In this document: positions 11,367 through 23,923 of the stretch, piece after piece
Numbering within the stretch: the first letter of the stretch is position 1
Layout of the letters: each line of letters opens with the position of its first letter
DNA from: Dactylonectria macrodidyma
Lineage: Eukaryota; Ascomycota; Sordariomycetes; Hypocreales; Nectriaceae
Direction of reading: 5' to 3'
Length of the DNA: 64,000 nucleotides
Assembly: GCA_020744425.1 (NCBI GenBank)
Contig: JAGMUV010000039.1
Location: 248,001 to 312,000 of the forward strand
Position numbers and translations under genes: made by a program
The notes under the pieces: model-generated
What the model saw: only the letters and a program-made list of their open reading frames with translations
Told to the model about the DNA's origin: nothing
Database searches by the model: none

Positions 11367-12533
11367 ATGGAATGGCAGGAGGAGGAGAGCAGCGAGGGAG
11401 CTATGAGTCATACGCGAACTAAGAAAAGAACCACGCCTAAGGCAGCTGGCAGCATGACCGAGGCGATCCAGGGTTTGAAACGACTCCTGGAACAGGATTT
11501 CAATCAAAGAATGGAAGCAATGAAGGCAGAGTTTCAGCTCGAGTTTACAAAACTTAGCGACCGCATGGCTGAGGAAGTCACTAGGACCACGGCCCAGATG
11601 GCGCAAGAATTGTCACAGGCTCGAGAGCAGCTCACCCTGGTTTGCAGCGAGTTGGAGCAGACCCGGCTACAGCTGGACACCTTGACCAATGCTCATGCAG
11701 CAAGATCGCCTAGTCAGACATATGCAGATGCTGCCAGGATGACGCCTATTAGTATTACCACTCAAACCCCATCCACGGTTCGATCGGCAACCCCGGAACC
11801 GGTGTTCTGCACGGTAGACACATCCAGGGTGCCCGAGGATCATATCGGAGATACTACACCAGCAGTGCTTCGCAGGACCATTGAACAGGAAATGCGAACA
11901 TCTAGCGACCAACCTAGTTGGCGATGTGTTGCAGTGACCAGAGATGGACGAAATGCCAACCGCCTGAGGGTCATCGGTAGGAACGAGGAAGAACTGAAGA
12001 AGATCAAGACCATTATTGAGGTCAAGAAGGCTCCAGGTGCGAGAGTCCTTCGTGACCAACTGTACCCAGTCAAAGTTGACAATATCAACCGTACCGCCGT
12101 TCTCGACCAGGAAGGCAAGGTCCTTCCTGGAGCAATGGAAGCCTTGGGCCAAGAGAATGAAGTCCAGATTGCCAAGATGGCCTGGTTGAGTCGCAGGGAT
12201 AACGCAAAGGCATATGGATCCATGGTGGTATACCTCACCAAAAACAGTGATGCCAGGAGACTCTTACAGGAACGCTACTTCCTTGCAGCCGGTGAATCGG
12301 CTTATACCAGCATGTTCGAGCGGAGAACCGGACCGATACAATGCTATAACTGCCAGGAGCTCGGCCACAAGGCTTTCTCGTGCAGCAAGAATCGGGTATG
12401 TGCGAGGTGCGCTGCCGAAGGCCACCATCATAGTGAGTGCCAGACGCAGGTACCCAAGTGCGTACCCTGTGGTGGACCGCACGAGTCGTTCAGTCGAAGC
12501 TGCCCGAAACTCTACCCTACTCGGCATGAGTAG
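11367..12533 (+). CDS. LINE ORF1: gag-like nucleic-acid-binding protein
   Basis: From the first in-frame ATG (11367) the product is 388 aa. Residues about 40-115 form a long amphipathic stretch rich in Q, E and L, likely a coiled coil for multimerisation. The C-terminus has three Cys/His clusters: CYNCQELGHKAFSC (CCHC knuckle), CARCAAEGHHHSEC and CVPCGGPHESFSRSC, typical of Tad-clade ORF1. The protein would bind LINE RNA and form the ribonucleoprotein. The stop overlaps the ORF2 start (ATGAGTAG), which suggests coupled translation. Confidence 0.88.
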   Translation: MEWQEEESSEGAMSHTRTKKRTTPKAAGSMTEAIQGLKRLLEQDFNQRMEAMKAEFQLEFTKLSDRMAEEVTRTTAQMAQELSQAREQLTLVCSELEQTRLQLDTLTNAHAARSPSQTYADAARMTPISITTQTPSTVRSATPEPVFCTVDTSRVPEDHIGDTTPAVLRRTIEQEMRTSSDQPSWRCVAVTRDGRNANRLRVIGRNEEELKKIKTIIEVKKAPGARVLRDQLYPVKVDNINRTAVLDQEGKVLPGAMEALGQENEVQIAKMAWLSRRDNAKAYGSMVVYLTKNSDARRLLQERYFLAAGESAYTSMFERRTGPIQCYNCQELGHKAFSCSKNRVCARCAAEGHHHSECQTQVPKCVPCGGPHESFSRSCPKLYPTRHE

Positions 12534-15500
12534 GATATTCCAGGTAATTCAACTGAATGTAAGAAAACAGGACACGGTACATGAGAGCCTAATGAACGAT
12601 ACGCGACTCCAAGATTTTGCAGTTGTGGCGGTCCAAGAACCACCAGCATGGAAAAGTGACGGCAAACTATTAACAGTCCCTATGGGGCATCCCAGATGGA
12701 TTAAAATGGTCCCTACGATTTGGAGAGATGGCAGATGGCCGATCCGGAGCATGTTGTGGGTGAATAGGGACTTGGAGGTCAACCAAGTACCAATACAGTC
12801 CCCGGACTTGACAGCAGCAGCCATACGACTTCCGGACCGAATAATGTTGGTTGTGTCAGTGTATGTGCCGGGACGCAAGCCCCAGGCTCTTCGAAATACA
12901 TGCCATACCCTGCACCAGGTGATCCTCGACCTCAGGAGCAGGACAGGGATGGCGGTGGACGTCATACTGGCCGGAGATTTTAACCAACACGACCGGCTAT
13001 GGGGAGGAGACGACGTGGCCTTAGCAAGGCAAGGCGAGGCCGAACCGATCATCGACCTCATGAACGAACACGGTCTTTGCAGCCTCCTCCCGAGAGGCAC
13101 AAAGACATGGCAAGGCCCCGACAAGGAAAGCACAATCGACCTGGTGCTGGCGACGGCGGAGGTGGCAGACGAAATGGTGACGTGCTCCATACACCCGACA
13201 GAACACGGATCGGACCACCGGGCGATCCAAACGATGTTCGATCTCGCGAGGCCTGATCGGATTGTCACGGAAAGACTGTTGTTCAAGAATGCACCATGGA
13301 CAGCAATTAGAACCAAGGTGGAGGACAATCTCCAAGAGCTTCCCTGGACTGTCGGCGTGCAGGAACAGACAGACCAGTTAATGAGGGTCATCCTCGAGGC
13401 GATCCACGAGCTGACGCCCCGAGCACAACCAGTACCGTACGCGAAGTGCTGGTGGACGAAGGATTTGACGAGACTTCGGCGGGTGTACACGTTCTGGCGG
13501 AATCAGGCTAGGGCACAGCGGCGAGCAGGTCAGGTGAGGCCCGACCTGGAAGGACGGGCCAAGGAAGCATCCAAGGAGTACCATGATGCCATCCGGAAAC
13601 AGAAGAAACTGCACTGGGACGAGTTCCTAGCAGAAGATGTCAACATATGGAAGGCAGCCAAGTATTTGAAACCTGGAAAGGACATCATGGACGATAGGGT
13701 GCCCCCTTTGAAGAGACAAGACGGCTCCACCACTGTAGATAGGGTGGAGCAGGCAGAGGAGCTATTCAGCACGTTCTTCCCGCCGTTGCCGGCCAGGATT
13801 GAAGATGAAGGCGACCGACCGCAACGGACGGAAGTGCACATGCCAGACCTCACCATGGAGGAAGTTGAAGAAAAAGTGATAGCAGCGAAACCTTGGAAAG
13901 CGCCTGGAGAGGATGGTCTGCCAGCAATGGTGTGGAAACAGCTTTGGCCAGTGGTTAGATACCGTGTCTTGCACCTCTTCGACACATCCCTCAGGGATGG
14001 TGTGGTACCCCACCAGTGGAGGAGCGCGAAGATCATCCCGCTAAAGAAAGCAGACAAGGGAGACTACACAGTGGCCAAGGCATGGAGACCGATATCGCTG
14101 CTGTCAACACTGGGCAAGATACTCGAGGCAGTCGTTGCAGAGCGGATATCCTATGTAGTGGAAAGCTATGGATTGCTGCCCGCAAACCACTTCGGGGCAA
14201 GGAAGCGAAGGTCAGCCGAACAAGCACTGATACTGCTGCAGGAGCAGATCTATAAGGCATGGAGGGCCGGCAGGGTGCTCAGTCTGATCAGTTTCGACGT
14301 CAAAGGCGCTTACAATGGAGTGTTCAAAGAACGACTACTGGAGAGGCTGAAGGCGAGAGGCATACCTGGTGGACTGGTGAGATGGATTGACGCCTTCTGC
14401 TCTGGACGAATGGCCACCGTGGTGGTAAATGGGCACACGTCACAGCTACGGGAGTTGCCACAGGCAGGTCTCCCGCAAGGATCACCGCTGTCGCCGGTGT
14501 TGTTCCTGTTCTTCAATGCAGATTTGGTGCAGAGAAGAATCAACGCAAGAGGTGGCTCGATGGCATTCGTGGACGACTACTCAGCCTGGGTGGTGGGACC
14601 AACAGCGGAGGAGAATCGAGCCGGCATCCAATCAATTATAGACGAAGCACTGGACTGGGAAAGACGGAGCGGTGCGACGTTTAACGGAGACAAAACGGCC
14701 ATCGTGCATTTCACGCGAAACGCCGCGCGTACCAGCGACAAACTGTTCATGATCAAAGGAAAAGTAATTAGTCAAGCCCAAGACCAGCGCCAAGATCCTG
14801 GGAGTGGTCATGGACGCGAAACTACGATACAAGGAACACATAGCTAAAGCTGCCGCAAAGGGGCTCTCGGCCGCTATGTGTTTGAAAAGACTGAAAATGT
14901 TGTCACCGCGGACGGCGAGACAACTGTTCGTAGCAACAGTGGCTCCCACCATGGACTATGCGTCTAGCGTGTGGGCGCACTCATGCGGCATTAGAGAAGC
15001 CGCTTGGCTGGACAAAGCACAGATGGTTGGAGCACAGGCGATCACGGGAGCTTTCTGGACCGTGGCAACAGCGGTGGCCGAGGCCGAAGCTAGCATCCAA
15101 CCGGTGCAAGAACGGCATGCGCAAGCGGCAACAAGGTTTTGGATCAACCTCCGGACCCTTCCCAGGACACACCCGTTGGCGACACTGAAGGTGAAAGTGT
15201 GTCGCCGATTCGTATCGCCGATGCAGAGGATTGCTCAGATACAAGGGGAGACAGCCACTGAACGAATGGAGATCATTCGAGAATACGCGCTACCGCCATG
15301 GCGAGACCGTATCTTGGTGTCGTGCGACCCTAACCGGGAGAGAGCGGTGGAAGCAGCAAATAGGGTGGACGGCATAGTCATTGCCACCTGCTCCTCACAG
15401 AGAAGGGGCATGGTAGGCATGGGAGGTGTCGTACGAGATACGGCGATCAACAATGCTGACGAGGATGTGGCCAGCTACTCTATCACTCTCGGGTCGAGGG

Positions 15501-16291
15501 AGGAGCTGAACCCATACATAGCCGAGCTGGGAGCTATAGAGATGGCCCTGAGATGCATGCCATTCGGACTGCGTCGACGGAATATCATCGTCATGACGAG
15601 CAACCGCTCCGCACTAGAAGCCATACGGCGGCCGCGACAACAGTCCGGTCAACAGACCATTCGGCAAATCTACAAGCATGTCAACCGTCTTGAAGACGAG
15701 GGCGACTCTCTCCAGATGATGTGGGTTCCAGCAGGAGAGGAAGACTTCGCACTAGGACCAAAAGCCAAAGCAGCAGCCCGGAAGGCCACTGAAAGTGAAT
15801 GCAGACCAGATAAGCCGCCGTATCAAGCAAGATCCACGAGGATAAGACTAGCCATAACCAAGCAGCGGCAACCAACGACATCGCCGGGAAGAATCGGGAA
15901 ATACTCGAAGATGATAGACACGGCACTACCTGGCAAGCATACCCGTACTCTATATGACCTGCTGAAGAGGAAAGAAGCAGAGGTGCTGGTCGAGCTCCGC
16001 ACCGGAATGGCAAGACTAAATAGCTTTCTGCACAACATCGGCGCAGTGGAATCGGATATGTGCGAATGTGGTCAAGCATCCGAGACAGTTGCGCATTTTC
16101 TATTCAGATGCACAAAGTGGACAAAGCAACGGGAAGGCGTGCTGAAATGCCCACAAACAAAGATGGGAAACCTCTCGTTCTTCTTGGGAGGAAAGGCAGC
16201 GTCTGACGATGACAAATGGGCACCAGATATGCGGGCAGTACGGGCAACGATCAAATTTGCCATTGCAACGGGGAGGCTTAACATGGACTAG
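12526..16291 (+). pseudogene. LINE ORF2: endonuclease, reverse transcriptase, RNase H (one frameshift)
   Basis: ORF2 starts at ATG 12526, eight bases before the end of the ORF1 stop. The apurinic-type endonuclease shows QLNVRKQ, VQEPPAW, LAGDFNQHDRLWGGD and GSDHRAIQ. The reverse transcriptase shows WRPISLLSTLGKILE, LPQGSPLSPVLF and the catalytic FVDDYSAWV. The frame then shifts near 14770: the old frame ends at 14847, while the new one runs TSAKILGVVMDAKLRYKEH to a stop at 16291. It covers the thumb, an RNase H-like domain (AELGAIEMAL, TSNRSALEAI) and a terminal CxC-x9-H-x4-C zinc knuckle (CECGQASETVAHFLFRC). All domains are present, so a single indel separates this copy from a full-length frame. 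Confidence 0.88.
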
Positions 16292-16696
16292 AAGCCTCAG
16301 GCACACTAACTATGCAGATCAATCCCTACTAACATCATACAGTCTCATTTTGACAGACCGGGCTTCAGCTGCTGAGGATAGGATGCTGAACACTTGGGGA
16401 AATTGGCCTTCAAGCAGGCCTGTCACGACATATACACCAGATTGGACCAGTTAGTAAAAGTGAAATTTTGGGGCTTCGGGTGATTATGGAAGAACTGTAC
16501 GAAACGAAAATATCTTAGCGCAAAGGCCCTCTGGGGTGTGTCCCCCCGGGCGAAATAAAATCCTTACCCTTACCCTTAATAAATTGATGATGATGATGTA
16601 GAGAAATGGAGGCTGGAATCAGGATTATCTTGATCCTATGCACTAATCCCGTTCTGGAACGCGCTAAGCCTAATATAGAATAGGAAATAATGCATA

Positions 16697-18967
16697 TCCC
16701 ATCGAGTGCGGATGGACCCCATTTTCGCCAAGGGCGGGGTAAAGCCAATCAGGGCTTATGGGACCACTAGAATAATCGAATCATATGCTAAAATTCAGGG
16801 TACCTCGATTCCTCTATAGATTTTGGGTGTGCCAGAGGTACCAACAATCTCCATCAGTACATAGCGGTACGTTACAGTCTAAGCAGCCTTTTCGAGTCTT
16901 TTTTCGCTGTTGCGGCTGTTGAGTGAGGCTATTCCTAGATACCTCACTTAGAGCCTCGCGTTTCTTCCTCCTGCCGCAATAGGTGCAAGGCGAGTTAACC
17001 CCCCTTGATCCCTTGCGATGGTGCTGCCAAGGAATAGATGTTTTCCTCTTATCTGAAGCCCGTTGAGGTCGTGAAAGTCTTCGACCTCCTGCTAATGGTC
17101 CAAACTGTTGAATAAGCTGGGATGCAAGCAGTCGCCGCCATTGGTACTGGTTCTTGACCTTTTGCCACTCGGGCTTGCCCCAGAGCTGCAGGAAGAAGCT
17201 ATTCACAACGATCACTTCCAGCAGGAAATTCCAAGCAAGGGCTTGCCAGCCTCCTCGACGAATAGGGCGGCTGTATTGATAATAAGACCTCATCTGGTCA
17301 CTTATATCAACCCCATTCATCTTATGGTTATACTCGTCAATTGCCTCAGGCACCGGGAGGTTCTTCCGGACGTCTGGGCCGAAGGCTTCTTTCCGGGCAG
17401 CCCGCTTTCCAGCAGAGCTTCCGGCCGGTCGGCGCCGGAGACGGATAACCTCCCGGCCGTCTCGGAAGACGGTTGTCAAGAAGAGGACAAGGGCGTTATC
17501 CTTCCAGGTGAATTGGTTGACCTATGAAGAGACAAACTGATCAGTATGGAGATATCTATAGAAAGCAGTTTGCAATACCATACCTCCCCATCTAAGGTAG
17601 GGATGCAATGGATCTGACCCCAAGGAATACCCTGGCCTTCTGCTTCCTTCTCGGCGACGAGGATCTTATCTATCCCACTGTCTTTCCGGCAGGTCCCGGA
17701 AGCTCCGACCTGCTGCTTCCGGAGGGCCCGGAGAAGCCGTACGGAAGCAAAGAGATTATCTAGGAATACGTGGTAGACTGCAGCCGGAAGTAAGGTAATA
17801 AGTGTCGTTACAACCCGCTGCGTTGGCGTTAACGGGACCCACTTTGCAGCAGCAGCTCCAGCCTTGCTGTCTTCCGGCCGGGCTTGAGGGACTAGTCCGT
17901 ACGGGCCCTTTCCGTGTACGTGCCAGAGCCACCGGAGGCAGTAGCCCGATTGGGCAAGGATCCAGACCTTGAAGCCGGTTGGGATCGGCTTCGTCGGTAT
18001 TGTCGTCGTCTCTAGGGACCGGCCCGTAAACCGAACCATAGCCTCGTCAACGGTAAGGTCGGAGCCGGCTGTATAGAAGGAATCCCCAGTCTCTTGGATA
18101 TGGGCTGACCACTCGTTTACCTTCCGGTATATATCTGGCATCCCGGCTTGGGCGGGGGCTTGGGCCCGGGCCTGGCGTTGACCTCCTGACTGGCTGGGCT
18201 GGAATTCAGAGGTATCAAAGATACGTAGCTGCCGGAGCAGACTTTGGAAGCGGTCCCGGGAGATAAACCGGGTGAATAGATAGATAGGATCCTCCTTTTG
18301 CTGTTGAGTTGACCAATATCTTGATATTTGAGGTTCGCTATGTATCCCCATATAAAGCAGGATTCCTAAGAAGAGGTAAATCTCATCTACAGAAGTCTTC
18401 CTCCACTCATACACTCTTGACCGTTTAGCCCGGGGACCTTCCTTAGATAACGGCGCTGCATTCGTCCATTGCACCCACCGCTCAATAAGGCCCCGGGGAA
18501 CGTACCGGAGGAATAGGTCAAGCGGGGCTGCCGGCAGCTCCCGTATCTCTCGGGGCCGGGTCGGTACGTCAAAGGGTACGAAGGAGCCCGGCGGCCCGCG
18601 CTCGACAGCCGGAGGTTCGTGGGGCCGGACTGTGCTGTTATTGCACTGCTCTGGCGTACAGTCGGCAGTGCAGGCGACAGCGAGGTCTTCAGGAAGGATC
18701 TCAACCACAATACAGCTCCGTACGGAAGCCCCGGAAGCCCCAGAAGCATCGGAAGCCCCGGAGGCACCGGAGGCATCAGAAGAATCAGAATCACTAGAAG
18801 ACATCGCAGCATTGAACAAAATGACGGTTTTGGTGGTGACAGCAGGTAAGAAAACATAGGTGCAAATGATGTTTCGTCATGTACTGATTGAAGTGCGGAG
18901 TAAAAGTGGGTATAAAAGTGGGTATTTTGGCCTTGGCGAAAATGGGGTCCATCCGCACTCGATGGGA
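16697..18967 (-). mobile_element. piggyBac-like transposon, copy 1, complete
   Basis: Perfect 37-bp terminal inverted repeats lie at 16697-16733 and 18931-18967, starting TCCCATCGAGTGCGGATGG. Both ends are flanked by TA (16695-16696, 18968-18969). The element is 2,271 bp with one intact transposase gene on the minus strand. No TTAA duplication, the usual piggyBac target, is adjacent. Confidence 0.9.
16814..18804 (-). CDS. piggyBac-type transposase (DDE_Tnp_1_7), copy 1
   Basis: Two exons (18804-17584 and 17521-16814) are split by a 62-nt intron that starts GTATGG and ends TTCATAG. The product is 642 aa from ATG 18804. An Ser/Asp/Ala-rich N-terminus is followed by the core: Y-E-W-R-K-T-S-V-D-E-I-Y-L-F, then catalytic aspartates in LTVDEAMVRFTG (D253), YHVFLDNLFAS (D349) and FTWKDNALVLFL (D415), and the GVDISDQMRSYYQYSR motif. 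The C-terminus is Cys-rich (CTYCGRRKK, CLDCNVPLCTDGDCW), the zinc domain that binds transposon ends. No stop or shift is seen; it could be active. Confidence 0.92.
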
Positions 18968-18969
18968 TA

Positions 18970-20855
18970 AAGCGCGTCTTGCTTTAAATATTTAATGCAA
19001 AAAGCGCATTTTATGTAATGATGCAGCTTTAAATCCATCCCTGGACCTGCCAGACGAACTTTTGGTCATAAGCCAGGATTGCGCATCGGTTCACGATAAT
19101 CTGCAGGAGAAACTGGACTTGAAGCGCCCAGAGGGTTACTGGAGCGCCAAGCGGCCGTTAGTTCGGTAGACCTAAGGTATTAAGCGTGAGCAAAGGGATA
19201 AAGTATGCTCACGAATACAAAATTAGAATGCAAAAGCTGCATAGCAATCAGTCAAACCTTTTGGAGCGCAGAATGCATTATCTTAGATAATGGATGTCAA
19301 AAAGGCGACCGGAGATTCAAGCAATCAAAGCCGATCAAGTCAAGGATTTCCGGATGATATTACAATGGCGAAGACGGCGTTCTTGGACGGTAAATGTCGG
19401 AAAGCTAGCGTGGCACTCTGATGATGTCAATCGTGTGTATTATATGTGTATATCCGTTCTCCTCTTCTCTTCTTGTTCTGAGGTATCAGAGCAAGCTTTA
19501 TATACCCATTCTGTGCTGTGTAGAATCAGCTAGAAGCTGATTCCTAAGCCTTGTGGCAAAATGCTAGGCAACTGATCACATGGCCCACCCGGTCTGATGC
19601 CAGGTGCATGGTCCAATCTAACAGTAAAATGCACCGAAAGCTATGACTTATCGGAGTCTACTCACAGAAGCTGCCGTGTTGCCAGGATATGCGGCATTTG
19701 GTAAAACTCATGTGCACGGCATTACGGCGATGTATCCGAATGTGGCATTCTCGATATCACCCAATGAGAGACATGACTTCCAGAAGGGGTGGTACAAAGT
19801 GGTACCCCAGTTGCCCCACCACCTTTTGAACGAGCCAATTTTCTTTTAGTTCTAGCCGATCATGGCATCAGGCTCTGCATCACGTTGCCGATCAATGGGT
19901 CTAGGCTAGTCTATTGGGCTGCTTAATGCAACTCAGAGGGTAGTGTGGCCTGATTTTGCGCATCACTGCCTATTAAGTCAAGGCAAGTTTAGGGAATCTG
20001 ATCGTTATTTTGAGTGGTTGTCACGCCAGGGCAGTCGCCAATTACTACGTCGTACATTGGTCCTCCGAGCAGCTCCGAATAGGACATGCCGGCATGCTGG
20101 TGTGTCGGATGGTGGTGTGGCGGCGTAAGGACTAGTTCACCGGCTGGCCAACACGGGATGGGACGTTATTCTCGACAAGGCTCACTCGGGATCGTATGAA
20201 CGCCAACGCCATTCACGACTTCGGCCCGCGGGCGGGGATCCTGCTAGCGGCGGAGACATCGGAGGACTTCCACTTCGTCGGCACCATCCATCCTGCCGAC
20301 GCCCATAAGCACCAAAATAGAGTGTCAGAGGAAGCGGCCATGGCAGCGGAGTGACGTTACCCGCAGGGGATTACATGCGCAGACGTTCGCCTGGACGGAA
20401 TATAAGGTGCAGGGTAGGACGTGTTAGACTGGGTGGCCTTGGAACCGCGAGGGACCATGATGACGAAGGTCAGCAACGGAATGCTGAGACAGTGCGACCC
20501 TTACAGAGGAAGAGGGGCAGAAAGCATCAATCAGGTGGTCCATGCACCCGATCGTGACTTCCTTAAGTACCACAATATCCTTGCTCGGTGGCTGATGATT
20601 ACATCTGTACGGAGTACACCAATAGGATATACTCCGACAGCCAGGGTTTTCAGCTACCAAATTTAACGCTATATTTTCAGCTCAGCCCAGAATGTTTGAT
20701 GTTCACGGCGTCCTCAAGTGCCCCAGCGATATCTTCCCCAGATACCATCTCCCTTTTCCCGATACCAACTCGCTTTGTGCCACATCCGACCTTTCTTCGG
20801 GACCTCCAAGCTACCGAGACCTGGATAGGCCGACGCCATTGCCACTTTCTCCAGC
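18970..20855. other. No recognisable gene
   Basis: No convincing gene. One GC-rich frame near 20190-20353 (NANAIHDFGPRAGILLAAET...) looks protein-like but I recognise no family. A short upstream exon of the bHLH gene could end at the CTCCAG near 20853. Confidence 0.4.
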
Positions 20856-21261
20856 ATGGTAATCAAGCCCGAGTCTCCCGCACCAGCACGCAACTCTGGT
20901 CCCCACAAATCATCGGCAGCCCCGCCCAGGGGCACAATCGAGAAGCGCCACTCCACGCAGATAAATGCTGCATTTACCGAACTACAGGATAGCATCCCTA
21001 GTATGAGAGTTGCAATGGCAAAGGAAACAGAGGAGAATGCAACGAAGGATCTGCCAGAAGGAGCGCCTAAAACAAGAGTGGATAAGGTTAGTTAGCACCC
21101 AACTCATGATTCAACGATTCTTACTTAGAATACAGGAGGCCATTTTGCATGCGGCGACGGAGTATATTGCGATCCTCGAGGAGAGAAATAGATCTCTCCT
21201 AGAAGAGCGCATAGTACTGCAGTCAACAATCGCTGCGTTTGAGTTATTCGTTCTTGGTTGA
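20856..21261 (+). CDS. Small bHLH transcription factor
   Basis: Exon 20856-21086, a 49-nt intron (GTTAGT...ACAG, 21087-21135), then exon 21136-21261 give 118 aa. The basic/helix 1 region reads IEKRHSTQINAAFTEL, the loop is about 25 residues, and helix 2 reads EAILHAATEYIAILEERNRS with a leucine-zipper-like extension (LLEERIVLQSTIAAFEL). This matches fungal bHLH proteins with SREBP-like E-K-R basic regions, which bind E-box DNA as dimers. The protein is short, with only ~28 residues before the basic region, so the N-terminus may lie in an upstream exon. Nothing near it indicates its targets. Confidence 0.65.
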
Positions 21262-21582
21262 CCTTGACCTCGCTATCAAAGAGCAACGAGAAGGCACCTC
21301 GGAAGCAAGGGTACGACCGGCACGAGCCTTTATGGCAATCGGGGCGCTTCTGGACGAGCAGCATTCCTTCATGCACAATCTCGGGTCATTCTTCTGGGTC
21401 CTATTCTGGATCTGCATTCCCTCCAATGGGCCAGATCAGGGGAAAGCTGTTGTGGATATGGAGGAGCTAGAGAAGATAAAACTTAGTGTTGGAATGAGGA
21501 TAGATATGAGGCAAGGATCACGGTGAGAGTGAACGACCACAACTAGCATCAGGCAGCAGGCTGCTGCCCATGATATCAATGT

Positions 21583-21611
21583 GGTAGGTAGGTAGGTAGG
21601 TAGGTAGGTAG
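21583..21611. repeat. (GGTA)n microsatellite
   Basis: About seven GGTA units in a row. Confidence 0.9.
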
Positions 21612-23923
21612 TTTTCCGCCCCGTCGACTCCTTTCAGCTCTGTACACAGGGATTGAATCTGTCACGTGTTTCCGAAACTGGACAGCATGGCCGCGCCACA
21701 TTGGCAAGTGCCTCGCCCGTGGAGGCTTTAGACGTGGCGACATGGCAATACACTTTGATCTCAAGCACATTCCTTGACAGTAATCATGACGGTGATGATT
21801 ACGGTGATACTTGTGAGGGAACGATCATGTGACTTTCATACTTTATGAATAGTCCCACTTTATGAATATTGTGTAAATAGCTTAAGTCAGAGCTTTCCTT
21901 AGGAATCTCTTTCTCTCCTTGTAAACAATCATTTTGCCCAAGTCGCACACGACCTCGTTCGTGCCCTTGTACCGTCACAATACTGACAGTGATACTGAAA
22001 GTGATGATGACAGTTGTAATGACAGTGGTAATGACTGTAATAGAAGATAATGGCAGTTCACCACTATAATCGATATCATATTACTATACCATTTCATCAC
22101 CACTGTCGCCGCTACTGTCATCACCATAATTACTGATATCACCAGCACAATTCTCACCTTGCACCCGCTGCAGAACGAAAGATTGGCCTTTTCTTCTTTT
22201 CTTGGGGCATGATTCTCGCAATTCACTTCCAATCCACATTTCAGCATTAAATGGAACCTAAGCCCACACCAGTTCGTCTTAACGCTGCCCAGCCATTGAA
22301 GGCTGGCCACTTTTGCTGCTCCAATGAGACTGGTGCGAGCTACGCAACTAGGGCGTTGACAGCTACAACACCAGTTCCCTAAAATCTCTCACCATAAAGA
22401 GCAAGCATCAGCCTCAAACTCTCAATACTGGGCATAACGAGCCGCGGCAGCTCTCCCGGTCTCCCCTAAGCATGCCGTACTCCATCAAGCACACGTCAAC
22501 ATCACATGTCTCATACCTGCACCGTCTGCATCAGGCTGAAAATGGTGAACTCCTGCGGGGTGATGGTTTGGTTAGCGGGTCGTGGCGTGTTCCGTTTATC
22601 TGAGCTAAAATTGCAGTTGTTCTCAAGTCGATGCAGCATTTGTGGCCCGCCCTGTAAGCTGCGCCGCGCCTTGAAAACAAATTAACTCATCCAGAGTCCA
22701 TATCAGGTGCCCGAGAAAAGCGGCGAACGCCACACCTGTCTGTGCTGATCCCTCACTCCGACCGAGCAGAACATTGTTGTCTGCATCCTGATTATTGCCC
22801 CGCCGTGGTAAGAAGCAATGCGACGCCTGGTATTTGTCACACGTGGCTTGTGATAGCGCCGCAGCCCAGCCCCCCTTCGGCAACGAACGGTGCACGGAAG
22901 CAAACGGTCGTGATGACGGAGGAACAAGTCATAATCCCTTGTGCAAGCAAGATGCCGTTTGGAGAAAACGGCGCTAATGAAACCACTACTGCCCTACCTG
23001 GAGGATGGAAACCCTCAAGGGCGACGCGGCTCCGCCGAAGTCGCGGAGCCGTCCAAGTGGTTTGGTTTTTTTTAAGGGGGGGGAAGGGGGGGGCGGGGCC
23101 GGGACACCCCACTTCTGATCTAAACAGCTCAAGGGCGGTCCGGTCACCTGCTAAAGGATGCTCGATCAGCGCGCCATGCGTGAGGCTGGGCTGGCCAGAT
23201 AGTTGCATGTGCTCTCTGGGCATTTGCTTGATTAGTAGAGGCCGCGAACGTTGTTCGAAGTTGGGCATGAGCTCATCTCCCTGGTCCCTCAACCATCACC
23301 TCCTCCTTCCAGCTTGCCACCTAGCCCTGTGGAAATTCCGGGGACCGACCGTGTCCCACGAAATAAGTTTGGCATCAGCACTAGCCCCTCCCTGAAATGA
23401 AATGAACGGTGGGTCCGCTTCATCGAGTTTAGTCGCCCCACCCAATCTCGACCGGTAACTCCCGGGTGCTGTACCCAGGGTGTACCGATGAGTGGGTCCG
23501 TGGTGGCCTCAGGATGTGGCCTACGTTCGAAAGCAAGCACTGTTTAGGTTGTTCAGCCATCCGCGCCAGAGCTCCTTTGGCTCCATCAGCTCCCGCGAAC
23601 TGGCCCTGCCCAAAGCAAATCCACTGTCACAGTCGTATGCCAGACGTCTTCAACGTCAACTCTCGAATGAAGCGTCAACTACCGGCGCAGGTCAACCCAA
23701 GAACCAAATAAAGCTTTGTGGAGCTCGATTCTCGGGCCCTTTCGAGTGCCCTAGCGGGAAGCTTTAACAAGGTGGGCATCGTCTCAGGGGAAAGCGAGCT
23801 CAAAGCTTGAACTTGTTCTCTCCAAAGGACATGGTCAGCAAAAAATATTGAACACCCACGCTGATCATCTCCTGAAGGATACTAGGGGTGGTTGCCGAGT
23901 AGCGGAACAGCTCCCCACTAGTG
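21612..23923. other. No recognisable gene
   Basis: Several overlapping frames (longest about 217 codons at 22742-23395) show no domain motif. Simple-sequence stretches include a GTGAT/ATGACAG-rich zone at 21975-22140 and a G-rich run near 23070-23100. Confidence 0.45.

Larger units (their letters stand above)
11260..16598 (+). mobile_element. Tad1-like non-LTR retrotransposon (LINE)
   Basis: Two overlapping frames (gag-like ORF1; endonuclease-RT-RNase H ORF2) are followed by a ~300-bp 3' UTR that ends in (TTACCC)n/(GATGAT)n simple repeat near 16598. An 18-bp direct repeat, GGACACAGCCCGGATAGC, occurs at 11263 and 11285 just before ORF1. The 5' end is not resolved and may reach the 34-bp tandem repeat at 10801. 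I could not identify target-site duplications. A second copy of only the 3' end sits at 9072-9350. Confidence 0.9.

Noticed and set aside
22742..23395. 217-codon plus frame
   Set aside because: No domain, overlapped by an equally long minus frame, contains simple sequence; chance is likelier.
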